A stretch of DNA of 64,000 bases from Asterochloris sp. CNOR1 (Eukaryota; Chlorophyta; Trebouxiophyceae; Trebouxiales; Trebouxiaceae): NCBI GenBank assembly GCA_963969365.1, contig OZ017747.1, forward strand, positions 3,162,001-3,226,000. Direction: 5' to 3'. Shown piece after piece: positions 26,032-39,000 of the stretch (its first letter is position 1; the number at the start of each line of letters is the position of its first letter). Under the pieces are notes generated by a model. That model was not told the origin of the DNA and did not search any database. It saw nothing but the letters and a program-made list of their open reading frames with translations. The position numbers were made by a program, and so were the translations under genes.

Positions 26032-26544
26032 CTTGTGGCTGAGCACCGACCTGGGTGGCAACGGCAGGCAGACAGCGTCAGGACGGGGGGATGTGGCCGC
26101 TTGCAAGGCAGTACGCTCTTTCAGAGCACTGCTTCTGTTGGCCAAATCGCATGGGCAGGGCTTGTATGCTGGCAACACAGGGTGGAGGAGGAGGCATCAC
26201 ATATGAACTGCAGGCTGCCGGGTGGGAGCAGGGCAAAAGTGCACATGCTTCAGGTGTCAAACTGATGGGGGCCATACAATGATGTACCTGTACCCTGGGC
26301 ATGCAAGTGCGCCGCATATCACAGGGCATCATCTCTTCAATACAGGTCAGCAGCAGTACAGTCATTGCAGGGCCGCTCCTGAAGATGCAAGATGGGGCCC
26401 ACCTGCGTGCCGGGTCCACAGCGCGCCTTCGCAATGGCGGCTGACAATTCCAAACAAAATCTCCGAGACGGCTTGAAGTTTGACCATGAATTCAAGGTAA
26501 TCTGAAATGGTGGGCATGCATCATTCATTCAAGCTAACATGTGC
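26032..26544. other. Intergenic region between bZIP and PEX5
   Basis: About 510 bases between two genes transcribed leftwards. It should hold the PEX5 3' UTR and the bZIP promoter. No clear signal seen. Confidence 0.35.
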
Positions 26545-29500
26545 TCAAGACACAAAATGTCTTCTGAAAGCTTCAAGGTCATGGTGGTCTGCGCTGTCAG
26601 CAAGGCCAAACTCCCCTGTGGCGGTGCAAGCAATGGCTAGCCTGTCCCATGTGCTCTGCTGATTGGGCTGCAGCGTTAGGGCTTTGACATAGCTCCTCAT
26701 GGCGCCCATGGAGTCACCTGCAGTGGTCACCTGCCGAGTCAATGCAGGCTGTTGTAGGACACAGCCTTGGTGCATGACAGCACATAAGCTTGACTGGCAA
26801 TGTGCTCTCTGATGAGAGGCTGATCTGTGTCATGGTGGTTCATACCTGAAGCGCCAATGGCACATCCCAGGCCGACCCAGGCAGTGGCATGCTCTGGCTG
26901 AGCGTTGACAGCTGCTGAGAAGCAGCGCTCAGCCTCACTGTGTTTGCCCATCTTCAGGAGGACGTGGCCCAACTGCGCCAGCATGGGAGCATCCTGCACA
27001 GCATGCCTTTTCCAGGCCATCAGCAGTGTGCAGCACTGCACGCCTTGGCAGAGTGCATCTCTCCTGGCGATGAAAGTGGTGATGGCAAAACAGCGCGCCT
27101 GATGCAGTCCATGAGCTCATGAGGTGATCAGGTCAGTGTGCTCATCGAAAGCGCCGACAAGCAAGCTCGTAAAGGTTGGAAGCAAGCACTTGAAGGTAGT
27201 CACCATCGACAGGCGCACTGCAGCAGCAAAGGCGTCCGCTGCGCTGTCATGCTTGTCCTGCAGCATCCTGAGCATGCCCAGCATGCACAGAACGTCTGTA
27301 TCATCCTTCATCAGGGCATGAAGGGCCTGCACGCAACACACTTGACTTAGACAGTCTGCAACACTTCAGAATGCCAGCGGTGGCATAGTGCAGTTGAGCT
27401 CAAGCGACACACGTGATCTTGAAGAATGAAGGGTTGTCCCAAAGCGCCAGCAGGCCTCTCTATTGGTAAGTGCACGGGACAGCTGCCTGTGAATGCACGG
27501 ACACACCGGGAGGCCTCTGCCTCGCCAAAGGGATCCAGGCAGCGTCAAAAATTTGCCACGCGGAGCTTGTTCTGCAAGCACAGCATGTGCAGGCAGGCAC
27601 GCAGTCCTTCAGAGCAACAGCTCGACCCGCCTCAAGGTGTCCTAGTGCCTACTGTCACATCAATCCCTGCACATGCAGCATGCGGGAGTAGGCAAGCAGA
27701 CAGAAACTGTCAGCTGGGGCCTACCTCCAGGCGCGCATCCAGTGCTCGCCCGCTCCCCGGGGCATCGATGTTGTTTTCCAGTAGGGCAGTGAGCTGCTCG
27801 ATGGCCTCAATGGCATCTGCCTTGCGCCCTGCAGCAGCAGCTGCCTGGACGAGCAGCCACAGGGTCTGCTCATCACTGGGCTGCAGCCGGGCGGCGCGCT
27901 GCAGCGGCGGCACTGCCAGGGTGTGGCGCTCGGCCTGCAGCCTGCAGCGTCCCAGCTGCGCCCACACGCCTGCGTGGGAGGGGGCAATCTGCAGGGAGGA
28001 CAGGAGTGTGAGGGCTTGTTTGTGGCAGAGAGGGTTGCCCTGTGCCTCCTGGTTAGCCAGCACATGAAGCGGTGCAGCCAGCTTGCACCATTGAGAGCTG
28101 CCTCTGACAGCTCACAAGCGTCGACCTTCTGGCAGACAGAGCTCGCTTACCCTGGCAGCAGCCTCAGTGGCCAGGCAGGCCTCTGCCAGCTGCCCCTGCG
28201 CTGCCAGGCGCCTGCCCTCTTGCAGAGGTGCTGCGTGGCTGGTGAATGGGTTACCGACTGCAGGCGTCAGCCTCATGTCTCGCTCCAGCACATCAAGGTC
28301 CACTGCAAGCAGAGCGCCTGGCTCAGTGCCGAGGAACTGCCCTGAGCAGTGGGGGAGGCTGATGCTTTGTGCACGACAATAGAGGCGTGCCATGCTGTCA
28401 AGCCAAACTCTGGGACGTGCAGGAAGTGAGCAAATACCTGTGGTGTGTGTGTGTGTGTGGTGAACCGCCTAGCTGCACCATGGCATGACTCTTTGGTGGC
28501 CTGCAACTGCCAACTGTGGCAGTCAGTTCCCCCCTCTGTAGCCACAAAGCCCTTGAGTGGCCCACAGCGTGGGAGACTCACCTGCGCCAGCATTTGCGGT
28601 GGGGTGGGCCATCTCTTCGTTGAACTGCCTGACCCAGGAGGGGGCATGCGGGTCCTCCAGTGGGTCATCGGCCTGAGGCCCTCGCCGCTGCTTCAGCTGC
28701 TCGGGAGTGGGGCCTCGCTGCTGCTCGACCTGAAAGTCATGCGCCCACTGGGCACCCCCTGCTTGCTGGAACTCCTCTGCCCAGGCTGCACCTGGCAGAG
28801 GCTGCTGGGGCCCCTGCTGTGCACGCTGGGCACCGGGCGGCGCCCCAGGCTGCAGGAACTCGGAGACCCAGGGCGCCTGGGGGTGGCCACCTGCCTGTGG
28901 CGGCCTGGCAGTGCCCAGCTGCAGCCTTGCAGGGGTGTCGGCGGCCCGTGACGCCGGGGCATGCGCTGGCCACAAGGGCTCTGCCGCGCCTGGCTGCCGC
29001 TGGCTCTGCTCCAGGGCGAAGTCGTGGGCCCAGTCCGCCTGTGAGTGCGCTGCGGCGCCTGACTGCAGCCTGGCAGAGTTCATCCTGGCAAACTCATCGG
29101 CCCAGGGGTTGGTCACCAGCTCCTGCATGGGGGTCTGCCGGCGCTGGGGATGGGTGGCTGCCTGCTGACGCTGCTGGCCCAGGCTGCCGTCCAGAGCCCA
29201 GTGGGGAGGGGGCACCTGTGGCTGCTGCAGGTGAGCAGCGCTCGGGCCGAACTCTGCAGCCCAGTCTGGCACAGGGCCTACATGCTGGCGCCTGCTGCTG
29301 GGCGGCCGCAGAAACTGCAGGAAAAGGATGGAGTCCTGAGAGGGCTGCTTGTCGAGGTGGCAGGCCAGGGGCCTGACAGAGGCGGGCAGCATCGCTGCTT
29401 ACCTGCTCATACTTCAGCTCATCAGCAGGACTGGTCCCATCCAGCTGCAGCGCGTGTAGTAGAGCATCCACCTGGTGGTGGCGCACGTCTGGCGATGCGT

Positions 29501-29830
29501 CTGCAGCAGGCAACAGCCTCAGGTGAGGGCAACTCGTACAGTGAAGAGGTTGGAGCAGACATCTCCCAACGATCTGAACAGCTCACCAGGCATCGTGTGC
29601 CTGGCAAGCATCTCAGCTCGGGTGCGGACCCGCTGGTTATCCGCAGAGGCTGCGCTGTGCAGGCCTTGCTGTGCGCTGAGCCCAGCCAAGCCTTGATGGA
29701 CCATCTGCTCTCCATGTTTGTTCCTGTGGGTGAGCAAACTGGAGGCCAAGGCACCCAGAGGATTGCCATTGCTGGCAGCCACTCCGTCAGGTGCACAACC
29801 TTGCCCTGCAACGAGATCTCTCAGGCTCAT
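26545..29830 (-). CDS. PEX5: PEX5-type peroxisomal import receptor with altered PTS1 pocket
   Basis: Eight exons (29587-29830, 29403-29500, 28582-29314, 28151-28341, 27725-27988, 27204-27326, 26846-26993, 26545-26717) sum to exactly 657 codons plus stop, a normal PEX5 length. The start MSLRDLVAGQGCAPDG and NPLGALASSLL match plant PEX5, including the conserved cysteine ubiquitinated during recycling. The middle exon has seven WxxxF docking motifs for PEX14/PEX13: WAAEF, WADEF, WAHDF, WVSEF, WAEEF, WAHDF, WVRQF. The C-terminal half aligns repeat by repeat with the TPR domain and ends ADHHDLEAFRRHF. However, asparagines that grip the PTS1 tripeptide in known PEX5 are replaced: AENE became LQAE, TNE became AAAG, WNKLGATxAN became LAQLGHVLLKM, and the last NLGISxxN became GLGCAIGA. 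Cycling cytosol-peroxisome receptor; cargo may be unusual. Confidence 0.88.
28443..28460. repeat. Short TG microsatellite
   Basis: An imperfect run of about eight TG dinucleotides within a PEX5 intron. No function implied. Confidence 0.8.
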
Positions 29831-30027
29831 ACTGCCCTTCGCTCTGATCAGGGCTGGCCTGATGCATGCTTTGGGTCCTGCAGGAAAGCCTGGTTTAGAG
29901 TACCATTGCTGGTCAAATCGATCGTTCGCCCACATGCATAGCAGTCAGAGCATATTGCCCCTTGGAGCATGCCCTCTGGAGCTGCAGTTCAGCGAAACGT
30001 GATGATGTAAACGCTGATTTTTTACAC
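29831..30027. promoter_or_regulatory. Compact bidirectional promoter, PEX5 / giant repeat gene
   Basis: Only 197 bases separate the ATG of PEX5 (minus) from the proposed ATG of the giant gene (plus). Both 5' UTRs and core promoters must fit here unless one gene has an upstream non-coding exon. It contains a T-rich run (gattttttt-like) near 30017. No TATA box is evident. Confidence 0.4.
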
Positions 30028-33000
30028 ATGCAGCGATCTGAAAACCAGGCAAGTCAGGCTGATCCAGGGACGCTTCTTTTTTGGTGTGAGTGACTGGCTG
30101 GCTGGCATGCACGCAGGAGGGTTCTCTGCCTGGGACCCCAGATGAAAGCAGTGATGCAGAGCTGGGTGGTCAGCCAGTGCTGCTGAGGAACATCAGGCCG
30201 CGATATGAGCGGCCAGATGAGCCTGAGGTGGTGCAGCCTCAGAGAAATGTGTCCAGGCAGAACCCCACAGTTGCCAAAGCAGCCAGCAGGGACACAGAAC
30301 AGACTGCTGCCGCTCCCAAGAGGTACACACCTCTACCCAATTGACTGAATGGCCTGCATAGTGTCATGCTTCATCTGCAAGCCTGCATTGCCTGATCTGA
30401 GGTGCTTTGCAGGCCCAGTGCGCACGCAGCCCCTGCTGCTGCGCAAACGCGTTCACGGGCGTCCCGTGTAAAGTCAGAGCGTCCTGGGCAGCGATGGGGG
30501 CAGAGGCTGTCAGGCCTGCCCTGGCGGTGCATTGGCAAGTGGGGCCTCCTGGTGCGTCCTGCAGCACCAGACACCCTGGTCATGCCTGAGGCCGTGAGTG
30601 AATGTGGTGAACTCCTGACGCACGGCATGGATCCAGGGAGGCATGAAGCCCCCATTCTTGCAGCACGCTGTGGCTGGTGCTGGCCCAGAGGACAAGCATG
30701 GAATGCTGCCTCACATTGATGCCTGCTTTGCCCTGTAGGCCCTAGGAGCGCTGCTGGTGCTGGTGATCCATGCCGGACTCATTCTGGCTGCTGCCATGTG
30801 GCTGACATCTTTTCGCAACCACATGGCCACCAGCTCAGACCACCTGGACATCAGCTCGGTCCTGGAAGTGTATGGCAGCCCCAGCACCTCCAACCCTGTC
30901 CAGTTTCTAAAGTCAGGGCAAGTGCTGGCTGCACACTATGCAAGGGCGGCCACACTCACACAGCTTCACAACTAGGTGCTTGGTGCCTTCACTGAACTGC
31001 TTCACGGAGGCGCTATGGTGTGCAGCTGCGTGCCCTCAAAGACTGCGTCACTCAACTGTGCTGGACTGCGCATGAGCCAAAAAGTGCCTCACAACAAGGT
31101 GTCGTGGTGTGCTGGGTTGCAGGCAGGCAGCAGCTCCCGTGGCACACGTGCGCCTGGCCTCCCACTCAGCGAGCAGCGCAGCAACCAGGGAGGGCGATGA
31201 GATCTTGTCTTTCGGCAGGCAAGCCCCAGGATGCTGTTTTGCCTGTTTTGCGCCAGGCTGCGCCACTTGCACTGCTTCCAAGGCACCATGCTGGTGCAAC
31301 CAGCATGCCACCATTTGGCAGCCTGTCTAGAGGAGCCCACAGTCGCTTGAGCAGACGTGCGCCGTTGGAGCTTGGTTGCTCTGTATCTGCCCAAACCGAG
31401 GACGTGCAACCTTGCCGTGCAGCTATGTGGATCGGGCGTTTGTACCCCATGGCCAGTTGCATGCACAGCCTGGTGGTCTGCTCAGCATAGACAGCAAGCA
31501 GCTGGCCCTCGCCCAGCAGGGTGGCAACCTCACCTTCGGATCAGGTGAGCTTAATCCCTATCCTGCATACACATGCATGTGGCATGTGCAGCACCAGTGG
31601 AGGGGTGCTCGCCAGGATTAGCTGACGACTGTGGCCTCAATGCAGTGCAACAATCAGTCAACCTCAGCGTATACGGCCTTCTGACAGTGTATGCTCAGCC
31701 ATTTGCTGAGGCCTCAGCCACACCCTCCTCTGCCCAGACAAGTACCAGAAAGCTTCTGCAGAATGGTGGGTGATACATTCTGCTGTGCTAAATGTGGCTG
31801 TCTGGCCCCAAGGCTCACACAGCACGGTGACTGGCCATGCAGTGAACTCTACAGTTGTGAGCACAACCAGCGCCCTTTCACCCAACTCCTCCGGCCTGGT
31901 GGGGGTGCGCATCCAGGGCAATGGGCTGGACGACACAGTCATGCAGATAGATGCAGGCAGCTCCACGGTGGGCAAAACGCCTTGCTTGGGCTTTTTAAGA
32001 GCTAAGGCACCTCACACAATCACAGCATGTCTCTGATGCTGGCGCGCTGTATCTGCTGCTCAAAAGTAAATCAGACTGCCACTCATATCAAGCAGAACGT
32101 GGAGGCCTGCAAAGTCGACTGACGCACTTGCGACCTAAAGCACTCTTTGGACCCAACCAAATGTCTGCTGCTGCACTCTCAAATGGAAGCACCCTATGAC
32201 CTGCCACTGCAGAACTCAGCAGGTATCCAGCTAGGGCCACCAGCCAACCCAGTCACCCTTTACAGCCTGGAGGGAGGCTCCCAGGTCCTACTGGCGCAGG
32301 GCAACTCCTCCATTCTCAGTGTGACCCCAACCACCACAATTTTATCCGGGACAGGGGTCAGCAACACCTCCATTGTGCTTGGCCCACCCAATGATGCAGG
32401 CGCCTCCATCAGTCTGAATGGAGGTGAGACACTAGCATGACTCGGCCTGTCTGCACTTCCGCAGGGACTGCAACACAACAAAGTTCCTGCTTGCATGGCT
32501 TTGACTAAGCCAGTGACCACAAAGAGAAGGGGAAAGCTGCTGTGCAGGCGCAGCTGGCATTGAGCTGATCTCAGCAACCACAGTGAACATCACTGGCAAC
32601 CTGCGCCTGGGCCTGCCTGGCAACCAGACCTCGGAGGCAGGGAACAGCAGCATCACACAATTTTACGGCAGTGTCTTGTGAGTCAGCATGCTGCATGCGC
32701 CTCTGTTGGCACCTTCTCCACCTGTGTGCCATTCTGAGACCAGATTAACTGCTTGCACTGCAGCTTCCATGGCTCCACCTCCATCACCGGCATCATCCAA
32801 AACCTGATTCCTTTTCGACTTGGAGGCGCAGCCAGCACTGGACAGACCACCAACATGTGAGGCGCTCTGACCTGAGCAGACTTGCTTGCTCTAAGCCCAC
32901 AGACCCACTCTGAGCAGATAAGGCCTGCACCACATCGGCACCCAGCAAGCCCACCTGGCTGGCGCTTTCCGAAAAGGTGTCCTCGTATATCCTGCAGCCT

Positions 33001-36000
33001 GGTCACAGGACCAACACAAAACAACACCATCGCGCTGCCAGACAGCAGCGGAACCGTGGCCGTGGCGGCAGCACAGCCTCTGGCCCTGGCTGACAACGGC
33101 ACGCTCAGCATCAACCCCGCCCTCCTTACTGACGTGGGAGCCATTAAGAGCGGCAGCATTGTCCCAGGTCTGCCATTACTGCAGAGGTTCCTGCTGCTTT
33201 GCTGCCTCCCTGAGAATGGCCTGGAGTTTGTGTCGACAGCCTGCCATGCTGCTTGGATGCTTGTCTGCAGACTGCTGCTATTCGATGCAGGGTTTGGCCC
33301 AATCGACCTTGGCTCCAGCAATCTGACAGCAGGCAGCGCTGACCTTCAGAACACCACAACTGGGCAGCTCACTGTGCTGGGCCCGACTCAGCTGGGCACA
33401 GGGGGTGAGAATGCCTCCCTGCAAGTCACTGCGCCGTCCACCTTCCAGGGACAGGTGCAGCTGCAGGGCACCCTGCATGCCCAGCGCGGCGTGGTGCTGG
33501 GCAGCACCGTCAGCGACAACATGACTGTGGCAGCCTCAGCGTTCTTCCTCAGCCCGCTGCGCGCTCAGGGGAGCCTGACAGTGGCAGGCAATGCCACCAT
33601 AGGCACCGAGCCCGCCAACCTGCTGCTCATCAATGCTACAGTGCTGGCGATCGCCCCCATCACAGCAGCCCAGCTCACAGCAGCCCAGCTCACGGTGCAG
33701 GGCAGCACAGTGCTGGGCACTGCTGGCAGCAACTCAACTCTCGCTGTGGCTTCCCCAGCCACCTTCCAGGGCGCTGTCCAGCTGCAGGAGCAGTTGATTG
33801 CCCACAAGGGAGCAGCGCTGGGCAGCTCAGCAGCGGACAGTCTCCAAGTGGCAGCCTCAGCCACCTTCCTGAGCCCTGTGGTGGCTGACAGCCTATTCAC
33901 AGCTGCTGGCAGCGCCCAGTTGGGCAGCAATGACAGCAGCCTGCTGCAGGTCAATGCCACTCTGGTGGTCACTGGGCCAGCCACAATGGGCCAGCTGACT
34001 GTGCTGGGCAACACAGTGCTGGGAGCTGCCGGCGGCAACGCTTCACTCACGGTGGCTGCACCAGCAGCCTTCCAGTCGGGAGCTCAGATGCAGGGCCCAG
34101 TCACACTGGGCTCCAGCAACAGCTCCCGCAACAGCACCAGCCTCGCAGTCAATGCACCTCTGGTGACCATTGGCGCCAGCAGGAGCGACAGCTTGGTGGT
34201 CAACTCCACCAGCAACTTTAGCTCAATTGTGCTGCTGCAAGACGCGCTAGCAGTCGCGGGGCCTGCAGGCTTCAAAGCGTTGAATGCCTCTGGACTTGCC
34301 ACCTTCTCAGGTGAGGCCAACATGTTTGGGCCTGAGGCTGTCAATCGCTGAGGGTCCTTTGTGGTCCAGCCTGTCTTGCATGCTTATGTTTCAGTGGCAG
34401 TCTTTGGCTGGGGTGCTGTCGTGTTGTCACGTGAAGGTTTCACAGTGGCAGCTGCTTGTAGCGGCCCTGGGTGGCACGCTGGTGGGCCTTGCTGCTGCAG
34501 GTGGCTTGGCAGTGTTTGGAGGTGCTACCGTAGGCACTGGAAGCAACAGCAGTGCAGACTTCACAATCTATACAAGCTCCCAGATTGGCGCAAATGGGAC
34601 AAGCAGCCCCCTTCTCGTCAATTCACCATCCACCTTTGCAGGCACGTCCCCCCATTGATCAGTTTAGGGCAATTCACACTGGACATGGCAGCGGCCTCTC
34701 AGATAACATTTCCATTTGCAGGTGCCATGAGTGTCAAGTCTCCAGCAGTCTTCAGTAGCACAGTAAATTACACCGGCAACGTCACAATTGGCCTGAACAG
34801 CAGCACAATGCTGAATGTGTATAGGTATGTTTGAGTTGCACATGGCAGTCTCCAGACTTGCCGCTTCCAGCTGTAAGCAGATCAACTCTCCTGTTGCCTG
34901 CAGTCAGGTTCACTTCCTGGCTCCTATTGTCACCACTACCATTCAGAATACAGTCATCAACACCACCAGCCTCAGCCTCAGCGGCAACTTGGAGGTGGAC
35001 GGCAGCAGCAGGATAGGCAACGTCAGTACCAGCTCCCTGACAGTGCTGGCAACCTCCAGCTTTCAGGCCCCTGTTGCCATTGGGGCCACCTTAGCGGTGG
35101 GCGGTGCTCTGGCAGCTGAGGCAGCAGCGTCTGTTGCAGGCTTGCTCACAGCTGCAGGGGGCCTCTCTGTGACTGGAGGCAGCACTGCCATTGGAGGCAC
35201 GGGGCTGGCTGTTGCTCCGGCAGCCACCTTCAGCAGCTCCGTGGGGATCAGCGGCACCCTCACAGCACAGGGAAACGTCTCCCTTGGTGTCAGCAGCAGT
35301 AACAGCTTGACTGTGGCTGCAACAGCAGCCCTACAGGCTCCAGTGCTGGCCAGCAGCACGCTGGGAGTTGGGGGTCTGCTCACAGCCTCAGGTGGCCTGA
35401 CTGCAGCAGGCGCCACGCTGATCCAGGGCACCAGCCTGGCTGTCAGCAGCCCAGCAAGCTTCACCAGCACCACCAATGTGTCAGGGAGCTTCATTGCCGC
35501 CAGCAGCGTCTTCCTAGGCTCCACAAGATCAAGCTTGCTCACTGTGAATGCAACCGCTGCATTCACGTCGCCAGTCAGCATGTCTGGTGAGTTCATGAGG
35601 GTCCGCGATCAAGCACTTCCACATGTGCTAGCGCTGGGTCGTCTTGCTTGCCTCCTACCCGTCAGGCACGACGCAGCCTGCAGGCCTGCCATTTCATGCA
35701 GATGCCTTTGTGGCAAACGGGACATCAACTTTTGGAATGGGGCCTGCCAGCGCTGCAGCCTTCACTGTCTACAGCGCTGCCCAAGTGGGCACGCCGGGCA
35801 CCTCCAATGCACTTGTCATCAATGCGCCGACCACTCAGGCCGGGGCACTGGCTGTCTCTGGCTCAGCCACACTCACAGGTGACGGCAGTATTAGCGTTGC
35901 CAGTCTCACCCTGCATACACAACTAGAGACTCACACTTCAACTTTGTACCCGCAGGGACCACCACAATCGGCACTCCTGGCACCACCACTCCTCTGACAG

Positions 36001-39000
36001 TCAATGCCCCAGCTGGCTTCACCAACAGTTTCTCGGCAACAGGCAAGCCCCATAGGCAAGCTCCTGGTGTTACCCTTGCCCTTGTGAGAGCTTGTCAACT
36101 CATCATCGCCCCATTGCTGCAGGCGAAAACATATTTGGAGCGGGCTCGGGCAGCACTTCTGCGTTCACTGTCTATTCTACTGCACAGTTTGGGCAGAATG
36201 GGTCAGCGTATGCCCTGCTCATCTATTCCCCAACCACACTGGCAGGGGCCCTGTCAGCCGCTGGCGCCAGCTCATTTACTGGCGCGGCAAACTTTACAGG
36301 TGAGTATTCAAAGCAGCGTTTATCTCATGTCGCCTGCTTGACTCACTAGGCAAGAGCACATGCTGCAGGCGCTACAACCGTGGGCACAGCAGGCACCACC
36401 ACAGAGTTCAATGTGAACTCGCCCATGACCCTTACCAATACACTGACAGTCACAGGTGCGGAGTGCTCATTCACAGTCTAGGCCAAGTTGGCAAAGGCAT
36501 GTTGAAGCTCAGCAGCTGTGCCTGGTGACCTCTTGAAAGCCACATGCAGGTGCCAGCACCTTTGGCAGTGGCACTGGCAGTAACGCAGTCTTCACTGTGT
36601 ATTCAACGGTCCAGATTGGACAAGCTGGCACTGCCAACGCCCTCCTCATAAATGCACCAACAACCTTCACAGGCAAGTCAGCTGTACCAGTGCCTGTTAG
36701 GCCTGGTGCCATTATCAAAGCCCTTGCTGGTGCGCAAGCTTGGCCAGAGCAGGCAGAGAGCTGCGCTGCCATGCTGCATGCCTGCATCACACTGCCGTGC
36801 AAAGAGGTTGCCGCTGTGCATCGCCTTGGTGGAGATGAACTGAGCTCATGAATTGAGAGGCACCCTTCTCGTGCAGGCACCACCATAATTGGCTCCACAG
36901 GGACAAGCACAGCCCTGACCGTCAATTGCCCCGCCACCGTCACGGCTTCCTTTAATGCCCAGGGCAGCATCACAACAATTGGAAGCAGCAGCGACAGTCT
37001 TCTCACTGTCAACTCTGTTGCAAACTTCACAGCGCCAGTCCTGCTGCAGAGCAGCCTGACAGCCACCAGCCTCAATCTGTCAGGAGGCCTGACTGTCCAG
37101 GGCAACTCTGTGATGGGCGCCAGCAGCACCAACACCCTGCTGATCCTGGCCGCTGCTGCCGCTGGCAGCAATCTGAGTGTGGCTGGACTGCTCACTGCCT
37201 CAGGCAGCCTGAGAGTCAGTGGCACCTCGACCCTGGCAGGTGACCATGCAGCAGAATGCATGATGAACTCAACGGCAGCCAGTCTGGACAAGTTGGCCTA
37301 CAGCATAGTGCCAAGCGTGCTGAGAAATGAAAGTGCCAGTCTGCAGGTGCTGTGAACATCTCCGGTGGGGGCCTCACGGTGTCCACTGGAGGCATGTCAG
37401 TGACAGGAGCCTCCACCATGGCAGGTGCGCAACACTCCTGCTTTCGGCACATGCTTGTGCCCAGTTCGTCTCTGCTCTCAGCAGGCAGACTGCCAAATAT
37501 GACTCGCTAACAGCACGTGCTCATTGCTGACAAGGCAATTGCCAGAGGGGTCCAAGATCCGACTTTTGAAGCTTTGAGCACTATTGCGCTGCCTGCAGGC
37601 AACCTGGTCGTCAGCCAGCAGATGCAGACCCCGACAGTCAATGGCGTTATTCTGCTGCCTGCAGGCACCACAACCATCTCTACAGGGGGCCTCACAGTCT
37701 CCAGCGGGGGCCTGACTGTGCCTTCGGGAGGTGGCGGCACCAGCGTGCAGGCCTTCGCTGCCGCGGGGGCTGCCACCTTTGCCACCACATCAACCTTCAG
37801 TGGGGCAGTCAACATCTTCAGCGGGGGCCTCACAGTCTCAGCAGGAGGCATCTCTGTGCCATCTGGAGGCGGTACCACCAGCGTGCAGGCCCTGTCGGCA
37901 GCAGGGGCGGCCACCTTCGCCAGCTCTGTTAGTGCCGCAGGGGCAGCCACGTTTGCCAGCACTGCAGCCGTCACCGGCACATTCACAGCCCAGGGCAGCA
38001 CTGTCCTGGGCACGAGCAGCAGCAACACCCTGACTGTTAATGCAGCGACGACCCTGCAAGCTGCTGCAACCGTCGCAGGCCTTCTGACCAGCACAGGCGG
38101 CATCACAGCCACAGGTGAGCCCCAAGTAGGCATTGGTGCTTGCTCGCTTCTGCTCCAGAAAGTTTACCCAAGCGCCCAGGTGCATGTGATAAGAGGTATC
38201 CTGAGAGGTGTCTTCTGTGCAGGCAGCAACACCTTTGGCAGCGGGTCGGGCACCACCACCCCGTTCACTGTGTACAGCGCCGCAACCTTTGGCACCAGCG
38301 GCACCACCAACACCCTCACAATCTACTCACCAACCACTCAAGCAGGCTCTCTGACAGCGACAGGCACTGTCTACTTCTCGGGCAGCCTGACAGCCGCTGG
38401 TGAGTTGGTCACACATGGCAGGTCACTCACCGGGGGGCAGCTATGCGGCCTTGCTGCCCAGCCAACCCTCAAGCTGATCTGCCTGCCATGCTGCATACCA
38501 TCCCCTTGCTATGAACCCTTTGTCTTCAATGCTGTGCTGCCATGGTGCAGGACCAACTGTCATTGGCATTGCTGGCACTGTCGTTGGGCTGACCATCAAC
38601 TCGCCGACGCTGCACTCAAGCTCAGTCAGCATCCAAGACAATACAACCATTGGCACCAGCAGCTCAAATTCGCTGACAGTCAATGCTGTCACCAACTTCA
38701 CGGCACCAGTGCAACTGCAGAGCAGCCTGACAGCTGCCAGCCTGACACTTTCGGGGGGGCTCACAGTACAGGGCAGCACTGTGCTGGGCTCCAACAGCAC
38801 CAACACCCTTGTCATGCTGGCAGCTGCTGCCGCCAGCAGCACACTGTCTGTGGCTGGGCTCCTGACGGCGTCAGGAGGCCTGGCAGTAAGTGGCACCACA
38901 GCTTTGGCAGGTGTGAGCATGGGACATGCTTCCAACTCAGCAGCCATGTATTCAGTGTGCCACATGGCAGCAGCTGGCGATGCTGCAAAGGGTGACTGTG

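Noticed and set aside
26435-26497. Plus-strand start (MAADNSKQNLRDG) followed by a gtaatc donor
   Set aside because: No downstream plus-strand exon exists before PEX5, which lies on the other strand, so it is probably chance.
26545-28341. TPR part as a separate gene from the WxxxF part
   Set aside because: The exons join in phase to a normal PEX5 length, and the C-terminal ADxxDLxxF ending is typical of PEX5.
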